64,000 nucleotides of DNA from Rhodopirellula sp. P2 (GTDB taxonomy: Bacteria > Planctomycetota > Planctomycetia > Pirellulales > Pirellulaceae): positions 3,453,001 to 3,517,000 of the forward strand of contig NZ_CP118225.1 in NCBI RefSeq assembly GCF_028768465.1. Direction: 5' to 3'. Of this stretch, positions 36,007 to 44,287 are shown piece by piece. The position numbers and the translations under genes are program-made. Within the stretch, counting starts at the first letter, position 1; the number at the start of each line of letters is the position of its first letter. The notes under the pieces are model-generated. The model made no database searches, was not told the DNA's origin, and saw only the letters and a list, made by a program, of their open reading frames with translations.

Positions 36007-37893
36007 CTAGGACTCATCGTCTTGGCGAGCGTTGAATTCGAGTTTCCAACGCCGGTCACCCCGTTTATCGTGGCACCAAAGTTCAAACATCCCCAGTTCG
36101 GTCACGCGAGATTCGAATTGCACGGGGACGAAGCTTTGGGCCGCTTCGCTTTCCGCGGCAGGTGAATTGGAATCATCCCCTTCGGGGCGATGGTGATCCA
36201 ACGTCAATTCGATTGGTTCGCTCTCTTGCAATTCCGTGGGACTCCAGCGGTCCAATCGATCGCCGGGTTTGTCGCTGGCGCGGGTCGTGGACGAGAAGAA
36301 CCGGAACCGAGCGGGGGTGCCAACGACGACCCCCACTTCTTGCCCAGGAACTTCCGCTTGAGTTCCTTCTTCCATGCCTTGAGCCGCGACGCAGACAGCA
36401 CGCAGGGGACGGGGGGCCCCTGGAATCGCCATGCCGGCGGTTTCAATGCCTATGTAAAATGCTTTGGCCGTGCCGCCGCGAATTCGGATGCCGCCGTTGG
36501 ATTTGGTCCAGCCATAGTAGGCTGCGCCAATCGCAACGGCGTCGTTCAGGTCGTCGGTGGAGGACAAGGTTTGGACGTCTTTGTCGGTCCAGGACGAAAG
36601 GGTCGACTCCAGTCGCTCACGCATCACTGGACTTCGGAACACGCCGCCGTTGAGCAGCAGGTGTGTGACCGGGCCGTGATTCTCGTCGTCGGCCGCTTCG
36701 CCTTTGTGGTTTCGTACTGATTGATCCGATAGAAACGCCGCGATGTGTTTGGTGATCGCCGGATCCGATTCATACGGCAACCCAACGTCTTGGAAGCCGC
36801 TGACCACGTTGGCTTGGGGGCGTTCCTGTGGCGAGCACTGAGGGAAGAACCCGTCGAGCAACAGCGTTGCCGCATCGCTGCGTTTCATTTCAGTGGTGAT
36901 CGTGCCACCGATCAGGGAACTGCCACGCCCCAGAACGGAAATCGATTGGGAATCGGGACCGTCCTGGCTGAGCAATCGTTCTTTGGCATCGCGACAGGCG
37001 TGCCAAAGAGAAGTGCTTTGCCAAGGGTCCAAGTCATGACCGGATTGCCGAAATTGCTCGGCGGCTTGATAGGCCAGGGCGAGGTCCATGTTGTCGCCAC
37101 CGACCAACAAGTGATTGCCGACGGCGACGCGTTGCAGTGCCAATTCGCCGTCTTCTTCGTGCACGCCGACGAGTGTCAGGTCGGTGGTTCCACCGCCAAC
37201 GTCAACGACCAACAGGGTGTCTCCGCCGGAGAGCGATTTTCGCCAACTGCCGTCGGTGGATGCGAGGTAGCGATAGACGGCGGCTTGAGGTTCTTCCAGC
37301 AGGACAAAGTTTTCGTTCAGTCCTGCGCGGATGGCCGCACGCCGCGTCAATTCGCGAGCGGCGGGGTCAAAGGAGGCTGGAACGGTCAGCACGACCTGCT
37401 GTTGATCGATGGGGGCGTCCGGGAACTGGGACTGCCAGGCTGCCACCAGGTGACGCAGGAAAATGCCGGTGCATTCGACCGCTGAAACTCGGGGGATCTC
37501 GTCGGGCGATTGCCATGGAAGCACGGGCGAATCGGGATCGACCTTGCGTTGGCACAACCAACTTTTCGCGGCCACGATGACCCGTTGTGGATTGTCCGCG
37601 GCTTGTTGCCGTGCGTAAACGCCAGCGACGCCTTCGGTGGACGAGGGGAACCGAGCGTGATCGCTGGTGACTTCCAGCGAATCGACTTCTTGATCCCGGG
37701 GCAGGTACAGAAACGACGGCAACGAGGCGCGCGATTCGACCTGGCCGGACGCCACGACCTGAGGGATTGGCAGCAGTTGGATCTCGGGAGCTTGGTCTGC
37801 CCCTGGGGTTTCCACATCGGATTGGGGGGCGTAGGCGACCACACTGTTGGTCGTGCCCAAGTCGATCCCGATGCAATATTTTTGCTCGCTCAT
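36007..37893 (-). CDS. Hsp70-family protein, short paralogue
   Basis: 628 residues. ATPase motifs are intact: YCIGIDLGTTNSVVAYA, VVLTVPASFDPAARELT, NFVLLEEPQAAVYRYL, LLVVDVGGGTTDLTLVG and LLVGGDNMDLALA. The C-terminal 150 residues form a compact beta-rich region (RFRFFSSTTRASDKPG, VTELGMFELWCHD), a shortened substrate domain without the DnaK lid helices or EEVD tail. It shares features with the following Hsp70 gene (LLLDGFFP, QDVGLPY), so the two are ancient duplicates. It is preceded closely by bcp. No DnaJ or GrpE lies nearby. Confidence 0.9.
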   Translation of the reverse strand: MSEQKYCIGIDLGTTNSVVAYAPQSDVETPGADQAPEIQLLPIPQVVASGQVESRASLPSFLYLPRDQEVDSLEVTSDHARFPSSTEGVAGVYARQQAADNPQRVIVAAKSWLCQRKVDPDSPVLPWQSPDEIPRVSAVECTGIFLRHLVAAWQSQFPDAPIDQQQVVLTVPASFDPAARELTRRAAIRAGLNENFVLLEEPQAAVYRYLASTDGSWRKSLSGGDTLLVVDVGGGTTDLTLVGVHEEDGELALQRVAVGNHLLVGGDNMDLALAYQAAEQFRQSGHDLDPWQSTSLWHACRDAKERLLSQDGPDSQSISVLGRGSSLIGGTITTEMKRSDAATLLLDGFFPQCSPQERPQANVVSGFQDVGLPYESDPAITKHIAAFLSDQSVRNHKGEAADDENHGPVTHLLLNGGVFRSPVMRERLESTLSSWTDKDVQTLSSTDDLNDAVAIGAAYYGWTKSNGGIRIRGGTAKAFYIGIETAGMAIPGAPRPLRAVCVAAQGMEEGTQAEVPGQEVGVVVGTPARFRFFSSTTRASDKPGDRLDRWSPTELQESEPIELTLDHHRPEGDDSNSPAAESEAAQSFVPVQFESRVTELGMFELWCHDKRGDRRWKLEFNARQDDES

Positions 37894-37899
37894 GATGTT

Positions 37900-38382
37900 T
37901 TAGTTTTGCTCTGAGAGTGCAGCGAGGGCGTCGAGGACCTGTTGGTCGTGTCCGTCGACGCGAACACGCTTCCAAACCTTGACCACCTTGCCGTCGGCGT
38001 CGATCAGATAAGTCGAGCGTTGGATCCCCATCGATTTCTTGCCGTAGAGGTTCTTCTCTCGATAGGCACCGTATTTTTCGCTCATGGCATGGTCTTCATC
38101 GACCAGCAACGGAAACGGCAGCTCAAATTTTTCGCGAAACTTGACATGGCTTTCGGCGGAGTCGGTGCTGATCCCGAACAGTTGTGCTCCGGCCGCCTGC
38201 AATTCACCGTATCGATCTCGGAAGGCGCAGGCCTCTTTGGTGCAGCCAGGCGTGTTGTCCTTCGGGTAGAAGAACAAAACGACCGGGGAACCAGCCAGAT
38301 CCTTCAGTTTGACGGTCTGGCCGGCTTGGTCTTTGAGCGTGAAGGCGGGGGCCTTTTTGCCAGGATCGATGAAATCAGCCAT
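37900..38382 (-). CDS. bcp: Thioredoxin-dependent peroxiredoxin (bacterioferritin comigratory protein)
   Basis: 160 residues from ATG 38382; reduces hydrogen peroxide and organic hydroperoxides in the cytoplasm. The peroxidatic motif FYPKDNTPGCTKEACAFRD carries the catalytic cysteine and a second cysteine five residues on, as in atypical 2-Cys BCP. FTLKDQAGQTVKLKDLAG and STYLIDADGKVVKVWKRV complete the AhpC-TSA fold. Its stop codon lies 6 bases before the start of the first Hsp70 gene, giving a likely bcp-hsp70-hsp70 transcript that links oxidative stress to a chaperone. Confidence 0.95.
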   Translation of the reverse strand: MADFIDPGKKAPAFTLKDQAGQTVKLKDLAGSPVVLFFYPKDNTPGCTKEACAFRDRYGELQAAGAQLFGISTDSAESHVKFREKFELPFPLLVDEDHAMSEKYGAYREKNLYGKKSMGIQRSTYLIDADGKVVKVWKRVRVDGHDQQVLDALAALSEQN

Positions 38383-38701
38383 GATGAGACGCCCCATTTG
38401 GGGGCAGATGGTTTGAAAGGAGGCGGATGGATCAACGCATTGTTTTCGATCGGTCAACTTGTCGCCAGCGGGGGCGGTTGAGCCAAAGCCTTGGATTGCA
38501 TCCGAAGCGGGAAATCAGGCCAGATTCAGCCGTTGGAAAGGCAATTGCCGGGTGCCCCCCACAAATAAACGCGTTACACTACGGGGCAATTCCAAGACGT
38601 GGGATTGCACCACCCTCTTCCTTCACCACTCGCATGAAAGTTGTTTGAACTTGTCTGATCAACCGACCTCTTCCTCCCATGACACCCCATCAGTTGATCC
38701 C

Positions 38702-39106
38702 ATGGCTCATCCCAGTCGGGCGATTCGGCCGCACGGATTGGAAGAAGCGCGCAAACTGGCGACGGAAGCCGCTCGAGTCGCGTTGGACAACAATGGTCAA
38801 GACGTGACGGTCTTGGACGTGAGTGGGCAATCCGCCGAGTTTGATTTCTTTGTCATCGCCACGGGAACCAGTCGCCGTCAATTGCACGCCATCAGCGAGC
38901 AGACCGACGACGCGCTAGAAAAAGGCTTGGGTGACCATCGGCAAGGAATCGAGGGCTATCAGGAAAGCAGCTGGATCGTGCTGGACTATGGCAGCGTTGT
39001 GGTTCATCTGTTTGATGAAGAGACTCGTGAGTACTACGACCTGGAGTCTTTGTGGGCAGATGCCACGCCCGTTCCGTTGGCGGATCTTGGTTTGACCCAA
39101 CGCTGA
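38702..39106 (+). CDS. rsfS: Ribosomal silencing factor RsfS
   Basis: 134 residues from ATG 38702. RsfS binds ribosomal protein uL14 on the 50S subunit and blocks subunit joining when nutrients are short. The family segments are clear: DVTVLDVSGQSAEFDFFVIA, TGTSRRQLHAISEQ and ESSWIVLDYGSVVVHLFDEE with YYDLESLWADA. The frame is open further upstream (to 38459), but that sequence is not RsfS-like. It is followed after about 60 bases by argS on the same strand. Confidence 0.93.
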   Translation: MAHPSRAIRPHGLEEARKLATEAARVALDNNGQDVTVLDVSGQSAEFDFFVIATGTSRRQLHAISEQTDDALEKGLGDHRQGIEGYQESSWIVLDYGSVVVHLFDEETREYYDLESLWADATPVPLADLGLTQR

Positions 39107-39167
39107 ATAGCGTTTGGATGTCCCATTTCTTTTTCTTCCCCACCTCCTCTCCAGGTGTGTAGGTTCG

Positions 39168-41183
39168 ATGCATCTACCCAATGTTCTTCAGGCTCGTTTT
39201 GTCCAAGCCCTCGAGTCGTTGACGGACTCCCCGGGCGATTTCGCAGGCATGATACGCGCCGCTGCGGATCCCAAGTTTGGCGACTACCAATCCAATGCCG
39301 CGATGCCCTTGGCCAAACAGGTGGGCAAATCGTCTCGAGACGTTGCTGCGGAATTGGTCCAAAATCTCAATGTGACGGACCTCTTTGAAGAACCCGAGGT
39401 CGCCGGACCTGGATTCATCAACCTGCGTTTGAAGGACTCGGTCCTGTTTGATTCGATTCAACAGATGTTGTTGGACGAACGAGTGGGCGTGTCGAAAACC
39501 TCAGCCCCCAAGAAAGTCGTCGTTGACTTCTCCTCGCCCAACGTGGCGAAACCCATGCATGTGGGGCACATTCGCAGCACCGTGATCGGGGATTGCTTGG
39601 CCCGAACGCTGCGTTTTTATGGTGAAGAGGTCATCACCGACAACCATTTGGGGGATTGGGGCACTCAGTTTGGCATCATCATTTATGGTTACCGTCACTT
39701 CGGTGATCCCGAAAAAGTAGCGGCCAACCCCGTGCCGGAACTGTCCTCGCTCTATCGCCTTACCAATCAACTGATTGAATATCAAAAGGCCAAGCGATCT
39801 TTGGTGACGATCGCGGACAAGTTGAGCGCCGCGAAGCAGGATGCTGCGGACGCGAAATTGGCCGCGGATCAGGCTGAGTCCGATGAAAGTCTGAAGCCCA
39901 AAGACAAGAAGAAGTTGCGGAAAAACGCAGACGCCGCGAGTCGGCGAATTGCCTCCACGGAAGCGGAAATGAAGTCGTTGCAGGACAAAGTTGCTGCGGT
40001 CGACAACGACCCTGCCTTGTCCAAGTTGGCGGCGGAGCACTCCGAGGTGGATGCGGCTGTCCTTCGAGAAACGGCCAAACTGCATGAAGGCGACGCCGAA
40101 AACTTGGCGTTGTGGAAGGAGTTCTTGCCGCACTGCCAAGACGAGATCAACCGCATCTACGACCGGTTGAATGTTCAGTTTGATCATACGCTCGGTGAGA
40201 GTTTCTATCACGACCGTTTGGCAGGGGTGGTGGAAGAGCTGACAAAGCTTGGGTTAACAACCAAGAGCGACGGGGCGATCTGTGTCTTCCTGGAAGGGTT
40301 TGACAGCCCCATGATCATCCAGAAACGCGATGGTGCATTTTTATACGCCACGACGGACTTGGCGACGCTCCAATACCGTCGTGACGAGTTTCAGCCGGAC
40401 GAGATTCTCTATGTCGTGGATTCACGACAGGGGGAACACTTCCGCAAGTTCTTTGCCATGGCTGAGCCCCTGGGCATGGAAGGCGTTCAATTGGTCCATG
40501 TCAATTTCGGAACGGTATTGGGGCCGGATGGTCGTCCGATGAAGACTCGCAGTGGATCTTTGATTGGCTTGGAAAGCTTATTGAATGACGCTGTGAATCG
40601 GGCGAAAGAAGTGGTTTGCAATCCGGACCGATTGGCGACGATGGATCCCCCAATGGGCGGAGAAGAACAGCAGCAAATCGCCGAAATCGTTGGTATTGGT
40701 GCGATCAAGTACGCCGATCTCTCACATCACCGGACCAGTGATTACAAATTTGACGTCGACAAAATGGTTGCCCTGGAAGGCAACACAGCGACCTATGTGC
40801 AGTATTCTTACGCCCGAACTCAAAGCATTTTAAGGCGGGCCTCGGATGGCCAAGCCCTGCCTGCATTTGAACAAACGATTGAGGAAGCCAGCGCGACTCA
40901 AACGATGAACTTCACGCATCCTCATGAGCGTTCTTTGGCCTTGATGTTGATGCGGTTTGAAGAAGCGGTTGAACTCGTGCGACTGAATTATGCCCCCAAC
41001 GCACTTTGTGATTACTTGTTTGAAACCGCAAAGACCTACTCTTCTTTCAATGAAAGTTGCCGTGTTCTTGGGAACGATGACCCCGCTGTGATGCAGACTC
41101 GATTGGCCCTGGTGGTGTTGACTGGCCGGGTGCTTAAGAAGGGATTGTCGCTGTTGGGAATTGACGTTGCCGAACGTATGTAA
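39168..41183 (+). CDS. argS: Arginyl-tRNA synthetase with an extra coiled-coil insertion
   Basis: 671 residues from ATG 39168; class I synthetase charging tRNA-Arg. The HIGH motif appears as HVGH at 131-134 (after SSPNVAKPM), and the KMSKS-like loop is GPDGRPMKTRSG. The N-terminal tRNA-binding domain (GDYQSNAAMPLAKQ) and the C-terminal anticodon domain (LNYAPNALCDYLFETA) are present. Most bacterial ArgS have 550-600 residues; the excess is a charged Ala/Lys/Asp-rich, probably coiled-coil segment at about 205-290, placed where other ArgS proteins have only a short linker before LWKEFLPHCQDEINRIYDRL. Confidence 0.95.
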   Translation: MHLPNVLQARFVQALESLTDSPGDFAGMIRAAADPKFGDYQSNAAMPLAKQVGKSSRDVAAELVQNLNVTDLFEEPEVAGPGFINLRLKDSVLFDSIQQMLLDERVGVSKTSAPKKVVVDFSSPNVAKPMHVGHIRSTVIGDCLARTLRFYGEEVITDNHLGDWGTQFGIIIYGYRHFGDPEKVAANPVPELSSLYRLTNQLIEYQKAKRSLVTIADKLSAAKQDAADAKLAADQAESDESLKPKDKKKLRKNADAASRRIASTEAEMKSLQDKVAAVDNDPALSKLAAEHSEVDAAVLRETAKLHEGDAENLALWKEFLPHCQDEINRIYDRLNVQFDHTLGESFYHDRLAGVVEELTKLGLTTKSDGAICVFLEGFDSPMIIQKRDGAFLYATTDLATLQYRRDEFQPDEILYVVDSRQGEHFRKFFAMAEPLGMEGVQLVHVNFGTVLGPDGRPMKTRSGSLIGLESLLNDAVNRAKEVVCNPDRLATMDPPMGGEEQQQIAEIVGIGAIKYADLSHHRTSDYKFDVDKMVALEGNTATYVQYSYARTQSILRRASDGQALPAFEQTIEEASATQTMNFTHPHERSLALMLMRFEEAVELVRLNYAPNALCDYLFETAKTYSSFNESCRVLGNDDPAVMQTRLALVVLTGRVLKKGLSLLGIDVAERM

Positions 41184-41297
41184 GCGTTCTTCTATGACTA
41201 TGTCATCTAATTTATGTCAGTTATTGCCTTTGAAGCATTGACAGTAACAGCGTTTTTTATAACGTGTGGCGAAATAGAGTTTTCGAAACACACTTAT

Positions 41298-41301
41298 GGA
41301 G
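41298..41301 (+). promoter_or_regulatory. GGAG ribosome binding site for a GTG start
   Basis: GGAG sits 6 bases before the GTG at 41308. It overlaps an in-frame ATG at 41296, which would otherwise look like the start. Confidence 0.6.
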
Positions 41302-41307
41302 TTAAAC

Positions 41308-41694
41308 GTGGCCAAAAAATCTGGTGGACCCAACAAGTCGCAATCGATTCGTGATTACTACGCAGCCAACCCCGACGCCAAGCCAATGGAAGTTGCAGCG
41401 GAACTGAGCAAGAAGGGAATCGTTGTCACGCCTGCTTTCGTTAGCACAGTGAAGTCCACCACGATGGGCAAATCCGCGAAAAAGTCCGCTCGCAAGTCGG
41501 CGAAGAAGCCGGCCGTCAGCGCGAAGAAGAGCACCGGTGCAAAACGCGGCCGACCAGTCGGTAGCACCAACAAAGCGACCAGCAATGAAGTTTCGCTGGA
41601 TTCCTTGATCCAAGTGAAGAAGATTGTGGAAGAAATGGGCAGCGTGCAGGATGCCAAGAACGCCCTGACCGCACTTGAAAAATTGATGGGCTGA
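41308..41694 (+). CDS. Small lysine-rich AT-hook protein
   Basis: 128 residues from GTG 41308, or 132 from ATG 41296. The N-terminal 55 residues form a small helical module (SQSIRDYYAANPDAKPMEVA, then KKGIVVTPAFVSTVKST), resembling a winged-helix-like domain. A run of Lys/Ala/Ser repeats (KSARKSAKKPAVSAKKS) recalls histone H1 tails, followed by an AT-hook (KRGRPVGSTNK). The C-terminal 35 residues form a helix (VKKIVEEMGSVQDAKNALTA). This suggests a nucleoid-associated protein binding AT-rich DNA. A strong terminator follows. Confidence 0.75.
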   Translation: MAKKSGGPNKSQSIRDYYAANPDAKPMEVAAELSKKGIVVTPAFVSTVKSTTMGKSAKKSARKSAKKPAVSAKKSTGAKRGRPVGSTNKATSNEVSLDSLIQVKKIVEEMGSVQDAKNALTALEKLMG

Positions 41695-41749
41695 GACTCG
41701 CTGAATTGAGTCCCCCGATTGCACGGTCCGAATACACGGATTGCATTGG

Positions 41750-41789
41750 CAGCGAACCAGTTTGATTGGTTCGCTGTTTTTTTATGCGC
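41750..41789 (+). terminator. Intrinsic terminator of the AT-hook gene
   Basis: A 10-bp perfect stem CAGCGAACCA/TGGTTCGCTG (41750-41759 and 41767-41776) with a 7-base loop, then seven Ts and ATGCGC. It lies about 55 bases after the stop codon. Confidence 0.95.
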
Positions 41790-41884
41790 GATCGCTGGCA
41801 CCTCCCGGAGTCTTTCCAGGACCGATTGCAACTGTGGGAATCCAAGAGCAACTGTGGGAGTCCAAGACGATTCCGGCGGACTCA

Positions 41885-44008
41885 CTATTTCGGGAAGTCG
41901 AGGATGCCTTCCCAGCCTGCTGGGGCGATCCGGTGGTGTTGGAGAATCAAGCGAAGTAGAACGTCTTTGGGCCGGTCCCAAGCGGGAAGTTCCAGGAGGC
42001 GTTGGTAGGCCGAGTCCCAGTCCCCGCTGGCAAATTCGTCCCAGCCCTTTTCATAAGCTTCGATCTGGGAGTCGGTTAAATTTTGATGCTGGCCGCTGGG
42101 GACGACCAACTGATAGACGTCGACCGGAGTCTTCATTCCTGCGACTCGGACCCGTCCTAATTTGCGTCGTCGGAACCTCTGGCTGTCTTCGGAAGTGGAG
42201 GTCATGTCGAGCCATGCCTGCAGCGCGTTGGCGGACACATCGTCCATCAGGACTTCGACCCCGAAGTGTTTCGTCAGGCCTTCCAACCGACTGGCCAGGT
42301 TCACGACCGGTCCAAAGGCGGTGACTTTGACTTGGTCGACCGTTCCGATTCGCCCCGCGACGGCTGACCCCGAGGCGATGCCAATGCCGCACCGAAATTC
42401 GGTCTGCCCGGTGGCGTAGTCCATCCGGATCCCTGCTGCGGCACGTGCGGCAGCAAGCACACTGGCAACCAGATGGGCGGAGACGGTGAGGTCTTGATGC
42501 GGTTCGGGCAACTGCAACTCAAGCGGCCAGCCCCAGAATCCCATCGCGGCATCACCATGGAAGTCACCGATCACACCCCCGGTGTCGAGGATGTGCCGGG
42601 TCATCACACCGAGCGCCGCGCTGACCTGCTCGAGCAACAAGAGCAATTGATCGCTCTGCATTTCCGAGGTTCGTGAAAAACCTCGAAGGTCACAGAACAT
42701 CACGGAGAGTTCGCATTGTCGGGGTTGCAGCCAGCTCTGTGGGTCCTGTCCTGAGAGCGCGTCCAACACCACGGGGGCAAAGAAGCGACGCATCGCCAAG
42801 TGGCGTTGTTGGAAGTGGGAGGTTTGCCGAATTCCTGAGATCAACGATCCAACGACTTCGGCAAACTTGACGTCATCGCCCAATCGATCCGCCAGGGTTG
42901 CCGAGTCGTCCGCGAGTTCTTTCCAGTTGGATCCGAGTGCACGCGACCCCGCCACATAGATGGCCCATCCGGCACAAGCTTCACTGCTCAGTGGCACGCA
43001 GAAAGCCCAGTCCACATTTTCGGCGGCGGTGAATTCCACGCCGCCGCTGCGTTCGGTTTCCCAAAGATGCAGGACACTTTCTCGGCGCTGCAGCGCGGTG
43101 GTGACCAAGCGAGAGCTGACCGCATGTTGTTGCAGATCATTCTCTCGGCAATCGTAATGCAACACCTTCATGTCGGACGGTTTCGCCGCCGAGGTTCCCG
43201 TGGGGTTGGCAAGCGGTTCGTCGGTTCCACTTCGATCAGGCACCTGGGCACGGACGATCGCGACTGCCGAAGCAGAGGGAGTCGCTCGCAACAAAGTGTC
43301 CGAAACTCGCACCAGGAGTTCCTCGTCATCGACGCTGCCGGCAACGATGTCGGGAAGGCGAGCTAACAATTGAATGCGTCGCCGGGTGTCGCGGAAGTCT
43401 CGTTCACGCAGAGCGGATGCGGCGAAGGCCATTTCGGTGACACCTTCTGCCCTGCTGTTCATGTCCGCGCGCTGTGCCTGCGGGAGGGGCCCTGGGCGCG
43501 GCGTGGACGAATCAACCGCCCGCTCTTGGATGGATTGGTCGCGGGGGGCTTGGTCGACTTGATCGGTGAATCCAGGGCGACGAGCAAGTGTGAAGGTGGT
43601 TTCGCCGATCACGAAGTGCTCCCCCGGAACGACCACGAACCGGTCTCGTGGACGCCCTCGAAAAAAGACGGGGTTGCGCGCCCGCGCGTCCCGGTGAACT
43701 TGGACGCGATCGTTGCTCAGCACGGTCAAGATCGCGTGACAGCGCGAGATCGATGGGTCCCAGGGGACTTGCCAGTGGATGGTTCGGGTTCGACGTCGAT
43801 CACGCTGGGGAAGGTGTTCGCGTTCGGACGAATCGGGATTCGCCGTGTCGGTGTCCGATGCACCGCCAGCGGAAGGCTGGATCACCATTGGTTCCGGAGT
43901 GCCGGATGATTGTCGCCCCAGCAGGACTTCGGCGCCGGCAATCAGATCGGGAAGGCCTTTCCGCCATCGGAATCCATCCCCGGGACCTTGAGCGATCAAA
44001 TCAGGCAT
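41885..44008 (-). CDS. FHA-GAF-adenylate/guanylate cyclase
   Basis: 707 residues. Residues 20-145 fit an FHA phosphothreonine-binding domain (AEVLLGRQ, ISRCHAILTVL, FVIGETTFTL). Residues 190-390 fit a GAF sensor domain. Residues 420-620 form a class III nucleotide cyclase: VMFCDLRGFSRTSE carries the first metal Asp, GVIGDFHGDAAMGFWG the second, and VTAFGPVVNLASRLEGL the C-terminal catalytic part. A short basic tail follows (AGWEGILDFPK). It would make cAMP or cGMP in response to phosphorylated partners, possibly Ser/Thr kinases such as the one at 50868. Substrate specificity is not certain. Confidence 0.9.
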   Translation of the reverse strand: MPDLIAQGPGDGFRWRKGLPDLIAGAEVLLGRQSSGTPEPMVIQPSAGGASDTDTANPDSSEREHLPQRDRRRTRTIHWQVPWDPSISRCHAILTVLSNDRVQVHRDARARNPVFFRGRPRDRFVVVPGEHFVIGETTFTLARRPGFTDQVDQAPRDQSIQERAVDSSTPRPGPLPQAQRADMNSRAEGVTEMAFAASALRERDFRDTRRRIQLLARLPDIVAGSVDDEELLVRVSDTLLRATPSASAVAIVRAQVPDRSGTDEPLANPTGTSAAKPSDMKVLHYDCRENDLQQHAVSSRLVTTALQRRESVLHLWETERSGGVEFTAAENVDWAFCVPLSSEACAGWAIYVAGSRALGSNWKELADDSATLADRLGDDVKFAEVVGSLISGIRQTSHFQQRHLAMRRFFAPVVLDALSGQDPQSWLQPRQCELSVMFCDLRGFSRTSEMQSDQLLLLLEQVSAALGVMTRHILDTGGVIGDFHGDAAMGFWGWPLELQLPEPHQDLTVSAHLVASVLAAARAAAGIRMDYATGQTEFRCGIGIASGSAVAGRIGTVDQVKVTAFGPVVNLASRLEGLTKHFGVEVLMDDVSANALQAWLDMTSTSEDSQRFRRRKLGRVRVAGMKTPVDVYQLVVPSGQHQNLTDSQIEAYEKGWDEFASGDWDSAYQRLLELPAWDRPKDVLLRLILQHHRIAPAGWEGILDFPK

Positions 44009-44287
44009 GTTTCGAAGGCTTCCGTGAATGAACCATGAGGCGGGTTGGTAACGCGACCGATCGTTTCAATGCTCCGCAGAGTACCCGGCCCCGCAGGGTA
44101 CCCGATTGAAGCGTGTTTGGCGGAACTTGGATCGAATCGGTCTTGTACGCCGCTTTGCATTGAGCGGACGCGAATTGTCGTTGTTGGCGATGTGAAAGGG
44201 GACTCGTCGTGTTCGGCACGGTGTTTGATTCTGGGCATGCGACGTTCGCGTCGATGGGGCGGGTGCAACAGGAATGAAAGGGTGGCG
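44009..44287. other. Gap with a hyphenated inverted repeat
   Basis: About 280 bases between two minus-strand genes. GTACCC at 44081-44086 and GGGTAC at 44096-44101 form a short hairpin; it has no T-run. I see no gene. Confidence 0.35.
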
